In this document: in pieces, positions 42,781 through 46,717 of the stretch | Position numbering within the stretch: the first letter of the stretch is position 1 | How the letters are laid out: each line of letters begins with the position of its first letter | Assembly (NCBI GenBank): GCA_902799965.1 | Contig: CADCCO010000006.1 | Coordinates: 1-46,717, forward strand | Source: an uncultured Spirochaetaceae bacterium | GTDB lineage: Bacteria; Spirochaetota; Spirochaetia; Treponematales; Treponemataceae | Direction: 5' to 3' | Length of the DNA: 46,717 nucleotides | Made by a program: the position numbers and the translations under genes | Notes under the pieces: model-generated | Seen by the model: the letters and a program-made list of their open reading frames with translations, nothing else | Database searches by the model: none | What the model was told of the DNA's origin: nothing

Positions 42781-45450
42781 TTACGCGTAGAACGCGCGCA
42801 ATCTTGCGTAGACAAAGCCGGCTTCGCGCTTAAGCTCGTCGGTCAAGCGGGCGGCGGGGTCGCTGGCCAAAAATTCCAGGCTCGCGGCGCTTTCGGAAAT
42901 CGCCGTTGAAAAGCCGCGCGAAACCTTTAGCCAATACGAGCCGCGTTGGTCGGTGTAGAGCGCCGCAAAGCCCATTTCGCGGCCCTTTGCCTTGGCCTGC
43001 GCCACTTTCATAAGCCAGCGCAAATTCTTGCAAAGGACTGCGGCCGCTCCTTCTTGCGTCAAGTCTATGTTAAGCTTTCTGTCAAAAGCCTTTTCTTCGA
43101 CCGGCTCAAAGCCAAAGAGCTTTGCCGCCTTTACGATTGTCACAAGCTTTTCGCCGTCCATAAGTTTTAGGCCGCCGTCCAGCAACACGCGGCCGCGGAG
43201 GCCGGCCGAACGCGCTTCAAGGTCTTCGACGCTGTAAGGCTCGACTGCGGTTTGCAGTTCCCGCCAGGGAAGCAGGACGACTTTTTTGCCCTTGATTTTT
43301 TCGATGGCAAAGGCAGATTTGCCGAGCGACCAAGCGGCCGCTTTTTGGTCTTGTAAGCCCTGCTGGGCTTTACTATTTTTGTCCGCGCCGACGCCATTTT
43401 TGGCGTCCGAACCATTTTTGCCGCGCGCGTCTTTGGCTTGCGAACTATCCCAGTTTCGCGCGTCCCGGCCTTGCCTTCCGTTTTTGTCGCGTCCGTTTCG
43501 CGCGTCGCGGCTGTCCTCGCGGTCGCCCTTCTTTTTGCGGGCGGCTTCAAGGCGAGCCTCCAAGTCCGGGTCTATTTTGTTTATGAGCTTTTTGGTTAGC
43601 GGCGACACGCTCATCGCGAACATTCGGCTTGTGCGCACGATTTCGCCCGCGACAATGTAAAGAGGGTCGGTCCTGAAAAGCGACGAGCCGGGGTGAATCG
43701 AAATGTGGCCTTCGGTCAGCGTCCTAAAATTGTCGCGGCCTTCGCGAACGGCGACGAATTGAATCATTCCCGCCGCCACCGCGCAAAGGCAGTCGTCGTA
43801 AGAGCCGCCGCCGCAAATCGGAATCTTTTGGTCGCTTACGATTTGGCTAAGCTGCTCGTAAATGTTTTGAATCTCCGCCATGACCCTGTAGTCAAGGTAG
43901 TTTTTTTGGCAGAAATTTTCCTTTTCTTCTTCCGTTTGGAATTTTTCGTAAATGCGGTAAAGCTTTATGTAGCCGATGAAGTCGCCTTGAATGTCGTTAA
44001 AGCGGTGGTGGGCGGCGCGCGCTTCCATTTCTTCTCCGGGCGGAAGTACAAAAGGCGAATGCGTTGACAAGAAAGAGGAAACGATTATCGCTTCCTGCAA
44101 AATGTCGGGGTAGCGCAAAATCGCCTCTACGATTATGCGGCTGATTCGCGGCAAAAGGGGAAACCAAACCATCATCTTTCCGATGTCGCTGAGCGTTCGG
44201 TCTTCGTTCAAAGCCTTTAGCATGAACAAGGTTTCCATAGCGCCCTTGATACCTTCCAATGAAGGCTTTGATATAAAGTCGAATTTTTCAAAGTCCTTAA
44301 TGCCAAGCTCCGCCATTCTAAGAACGACTTCGCTTAGGTCGGCACGGAAAATTTCTTCCGTCGTGTATTCCTGCCGCGTTTCAAAGTCCCGGCGGGGGTA
44401 GAGGCGGTAGCAAGAACCGGGCGCGGTTCGTCCTGCGCGGCCCCGGCGCTGCTGGCAGCTCGCCCGCGAAATCGGCGTTTCAATCAAGCTGGATGTGAAC
44501 GTGCGCGGGCTGTAAAAGTTCAGCTTTGCAAGGCCTGAGTCTATTACCGTGGTGATTCCGTCAATCGTGACGGATGTTTCGGCGATGTTGGTGGAAACGA
44601 CAACCTTGACCTTTCCCTTGGGCGCGGGAATGAAAATGCGCTCCTGCTCCTCTTTGGGAAGCCTGCCATACAAGTGCTGGACAAAAAGGCGGCGGCCGTA
44701 GTAGCTGCGCTCCAAGCGCCGCACGCAATCGTGAATCGCTTTTTCGCCCGGAAGGAAAATCAAAATGCCGCCTTCCTCGCCGTTGTCCAAGACGCGCCCG
44801 ATTGTGTCCTCAATCTTTGCGAGCATCGCCTCCGCCGCCGCTTCGGTCAGCGTGCTTGCCGGAAGCGCGGGCGGGTCGTACAAAAGAGTGACCGGGAATG
44901 TTTGCGTTTCTATCGTAACGATTGGAGCGCCGCCAAAATATTTTGAAAATGCCTCCGCGTTCATCGTGGCCGAAGAAACGACAACCTTTAGGTCTTTGCG
45001 GACTTCCAAGCAGCGCTTTAAAAGACCCAATACAAAGTCGATGTTCAAGCTTCGCTCGTGCGCCTCGTCAACCATAATGACCGAATACTTCATCATCATC
45101 GGGTCAAGCTTCATCTCTTGCAAGAGAATTCCGTCGGTCATTATTTTTATTTTTGTCGTAAGGTCGGTCTTGTCCTCAAAGCGCATTTTGTAGCCCACAA
45201 GGCCGGGGTAGCTTGTTCCCAGCTGCTTTGAGATGAACTCGCTCACGCTAAGCGCGGCGATTCTGCGCGGCTGGGTCACCGCTATCACGCCGTTTTGCGA
45301 ATAGCCCGCCTCGTGGAGAATCACCGGAATCTGCGTCGTCTTTCCGCTTCCGGTCGGGCTTTGCACGACAATCACTTGGTGCTCTTCCAAGCAGTCCAAA
45401 ATTTTTTGCTTTTGTTCGTATACGGGAAGCTTTTTGTAGTCTATCGCCAT
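42781..45450 (-). CDS. hrpA: DEAH-box ATP-dependent helicase, HrpA/HrpB-like
   Basis: HrpA-type helicases act on RNA and rescue stalled ribosomes in E. coli. The 889-residue protein has motif I PTGSGKTTQIP near 34-44, motif II DEAH near 128-131, motif III SAT near 160, and motif VI QRRGRAGR near 338. Winged-helix, ratchet and OB-fold regions follow (about 370-625). A hydrophilic low-complexity insertion rich in Arg, Asp, Asn, Gly and Lys (about 640-705) separates the OB-fold part from a C-terminal domain. E. coli HrpA is about 1300 residues and HrpB about 810, so subfamily choice is uncertain. ATG 45450 is preferred over a TTG two codons upstream; AAGGAAA precedes it. The start lies inside the end of the capA-like gene. 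Confidence 0.9.
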   Translation of the reverse strand: MAIDYKKLPVYEQKQKILDCLEEHQVIVVQSPTGSGKTTQIPVILHEAGYSQNGVIAVTQPRRIAALSVSEFISKQLGTSYPGLVGYKMRFEDKTDLTTKIKIMTDGILLQEMKLDPMMMKYSVIMVDEAHERSLNIDFVLGLLKRCLEVRKDLKVVVSSATMNAEAFSKYFGGAPIVTIETQTFPVTLLYDPPALPASTLTEAAAEAMLAKIEDTIGRVLDNGEEGGILIFLPGEKAIHDCVRRLERSYYGRRLFVQHLYGRLPKEEQERIFIPAPKGKVKVVVSTNIAETSVTIDGITTVIDSGLAKLNFYSPRTFTSSLIETPISRASCQQRRGRAGRTAPGSCYRLYPRRDFETRQEYTTEEIFRADLSEVVLRMAELGIKDFEKFDFISKPSLEGIKGAMETLFMLKALNEDRTLSDIGKMMVWFPLLPRISRIIVEAILRYPDILQEAIIVSSFLSTHSPFVLPPGEEMEARAAHHRFNDIQGDFIGYIKLYRIYEKFQTEEEKENFCQKNYLDYRVMAEIQNIYEQLSQIVSDQKIPICGGGSYDDCLCAVAAGMIQFVAVREGRDNFRTLTEGHISIHPGSSLFRTDPLYIVAGEIVRTSRMFAMSVSPLTKKLINKIDPDLEARLEAARKKKGDREDSRDARNGRDKNGRQGRDARNWDSSQAKDARGKNGSDAKNGVGADKNSKAQQGLQDQKAAAWSLGKSAFAIEKIKGKKVVLLPWRELQTAVEPYSVEDLEARSAGLRGRVLLDGGLKLMDGEKLVTIVKAAKLFGFEPVEEKAFDRKLNIDLTQEGAAAVLCKNLRWLMKVAQAKAKGREMGFAALYTDQRGSYWLKVSRGFSTAISESAASLEFLASDPAARLTDELKREAGFVYARLRAFYA

Positions 45451-46652
45451 GTCCAAATTTCCTTAATCTTTTTGAGCGCTTCCAAACGCGCCTCGTAGTA
45501 TCTTGAATTTTTTTTCTCGCCGTTTTCTCTTAGAGAGTGAATGAAATTTTCGTCTAGCCGTTTGATGACAGGACTCCGTTCCCCTTGCGGAGTGTAGGCG
45601 GTGATAAAAGTCGTTTTGCAGTTTAGCGCGAAAAAGCCCTTTTCATCAAGCGCCATTTCAAGCTCCAGCATTTGGCCGTCGCCGGTGTAGTTCCAAATTT
45701 CGTTGGGGTCGTCGTAGTTGAGGGCGCGGCGCTGGCCGCTGATTGTGTTTCCGTTTGCGTACATTATGACCTTGCGGATTTTTTTTGAATCTTTTTCCGC
45801 GATGAATTCAATCGGGCGGACGACGTGCGGATGGTTTGAAATGACGATGTCCGCGCCCGCGTCCAAAAGCGCGTGGTAAAAGTCGCGGACTTCCGGGCGG
45901 ACGGTAAGGACGTACTCTTCCTCGCTGGTGTGGACGCTTACGATGAACAAGTCGGGTGACCGCTCTTGCTTCCAATCCGCAACTTGCTTGGCGAACGCGG
46001 CGCGGCCCTTTTTGGTGGGCGGAACGTAATTGACTTCCGAATAGTTTTTCCAAGTGTTCAAAAGCTCGGTGACGGCGACAAAAAGAATTTTGTTTTCATG
46101 CCAGTAAAATTCGGCGAGCGAAAATTGGCCGCCGTCAGTAAGGCCGCTAAAGTAGACGGGCCGCGCCCGCGGGGTGTCTTTCGATTTGGCGCTTTGTTTT
46201 TGAACCCGATTTTGTGATTTCATTTCGACTTCTTTTGACCACTCGTTTGTGGCTTTGATACCCGGTGAGCCCATATCGTTGGTGTGGTTGTTCGCAAGCG
46301 AAATAAGGTTGAAGCCCGCGTCAAAGGCGGCGGCAGGGTAGGAAGGCTGCATGTTGAAGGTGGGGTAGCTTTCAAATGGCCGCTCGGCAAATACCGGCGC
46401 CTCCAAGTTTGCAAAAGAAAAGTCCGCCGCTTCAACTTGTTCGCGAATGTCGTCCCAAATCAAATTGTAGTCGGCCATGCTAAAGTTTTGCGTGTGCGCC
46501 ATAATGTCGCCCGCGAACAAAAGGCGCAAGTTTTGCGGCGCTTCTTTTTTGGCGCTTTGGCAGGAAAACAAGACTGGAAAAAAAAGCGCGGCGGACAAGA
46601 GGGCGGGGATTAAAAGCGGGCGGCGGCCGCGTTCGCGAAAACTTTTAGGCAT
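45441..46652 (-). CDS. CapA/PgsA-type metallophosphatase-like lipoprotein
   Basis: The 403-residue product starts with a basic N-region and hydrophobic stretch ending in a lipobox-like LFSC, so it is probably lipid-anchored by the Cys near 30. The mature part is a CapA/PgsA-type calcineurin-fold domain: LLFAGDIMAHTQ near 42-53, FANLEAPVF, SLANNHTNDMG, VSVHTSEEEY, ISNHPHVVRP and YANGNTISGQ. Relatives take part in poly-gamma-glutamate or capsule assembly, but many bacterial members have no known substrate. No other capB/capC-type genes are nearby. ATG 46652 lies 6 nt after the -10 box; a longer upstream ORF start lies inside the promoter. It is followed by the helicase gene with a 10-nt overlap. 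Confidence 0.85.
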   Translation of the reverse strand: MPKSFRERGRRPLLIPALLSAALFFPVLFSCQSAKKEAPQNLRLLFAGDIMAHTQNFSMADYNLIWDDIREQVEAADFSFANLEAPVFAERPFESYPTFNMQPSYPAAAFDAGFNLISLANNHTNDMGSPGIKATNEWSKEVEMKSQNRVQKQSAKSKDTPRARPVYFSGLTDGGQFSLAEFYWHENKILFVAVTELLNTWKNYSEVNYVPPTKKGRAAFAKQVADWKQERSPDLFIVSVHTSEEEYVLTVRPEVRDFYHALLDAGADIVISNHPHVVRPIEFIAEKDSKKIRKVIMYANGNTISGQRRALNYDDPNEIWNYTGDGQMLELEMALDEKGFFALNCKTTFITAYTPQGERSPVIKRLDENFIHSLRENGEKKNSRYYEARLEALKKIKEIWTWR

Positions 46653-46658
46653 TTTTCT

Positions 46659-46687
46659 ATTATACAACAGTTTTTTGTTTTTTGCAA
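46659..46687 (-). promoter_or_regulatory. Promoter of the capA-hrpA operon
   Basis: On the minus strand TTGCAA (46682-46687) and a perfect TATAAT (46659-46664) are 17 bp apart. Only 6 nt (AGAAAA) lie between the -10 box and ATG 46652, so the transcript should be leaderless. The rest of the window to 46717 shows nothing else I can support. Confidence 0.75.
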
Positions 46688-46717
46688 ATTTCTTGCTTTT
46701 TTGGCAAAAATCCGCTA

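Overview
The window looks like chromosomal housekeeping DNA from a spirochete, most likely a comparatively GC-rich member of Treponema. The main reasons are the flagellar order flbB-fliK-flgD-flgE, where FlbB is the spirochete periplasmic collar protein, and a hook protein with Lys165 and Cys178 at the positions that form the lysinoalanine cross-link in T. denticola FlgE. A eukaryote-type hexokinase, an AtoS/AtoC pair downstream of murG, and a tRNA without encoded CCA also fit. I see no prophage, insertion sequence, CRISPR array or clear genomic island. Coding density is very high, with many 1-26 nt overlaps. TTG starts (fliK, holB, pnp) and GTG starts (flbB, atoS) are well supported.

Layout. 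1-3360: DEAD-box RNA helicase and an ABC-F ATPase (+). 3424-5535: UvrD/PcrA helicase (-). 5661-10958: hexokinase leading into flbB-fliK-flgD-flgE, ended by a strong terminator. 11192-11264: tRNA-Phe (-) with its own promoter and terminator. 11383-12285: putative outer-membrane beta-barrel protein. 12323-18622: ankyrin protein, murG, cvpA, holB, atoS, atoC as one tightly coupled unit. 18619-19911: glgC (-). 20172-26256: phoH, a 7TM-HD phosphodiesterase, ybeY, corC and a TPR protein. 26253-27188: an exported FN3-like/TPR protein (-). 27544-42752: a very long translation and RNA-processing superoperon, rimP-nusA-infB-rbfA-truB-ribF-rpsO-pnp-dut-lptF-lptG-tgt-HEAT protein. 42781-46652: capA-like lipoprotein then an HrpA-type helicase (-).

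The most unusual material is regulatory. (i) Between the divergent FN3-like gene and rimP there is a roughly 165-nt rod-like RNA candidate (27266-27433). It has its own promoter, a 16-bp perfect closing stem starting at the predicted transcription start, and a U-run at the end. Its size and shape recall 6S RNA, but a dispersed Treponema repeat is an alternative. A smaller element of similar design sits in the divergent glgC/phoH gap (20014-20120). (ii) The rimP-nusA-infB operon has a near-consensus promoter followed about 25-50 nt later by a textbook intrinsic terminator just before the rimP start codon, which predicts attenuation. (iii) Five genes (DEAD helicase, uvrD, ankyrin, FN3-like, capA) have a -10 box only 6-9 nt before the ATG and no Shine-Dalgarno sequence at normal spacing, which predicts leaderless mRNAs.

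Protein-level oddities include an ABC-F protein with one degenerate ATPase site, a NusA with a C-terminal zinc ribbon, a RibF whose riboflavin-kinase half looks decayed, an LptF-like permease with a basic N-terminal extension, and R/G/N-rich low-complexity segments in three RNA-handling proteins (DEAD helicase, IF2, HrpA). All functional calls are from reading motifs by eye; no database search was possible.
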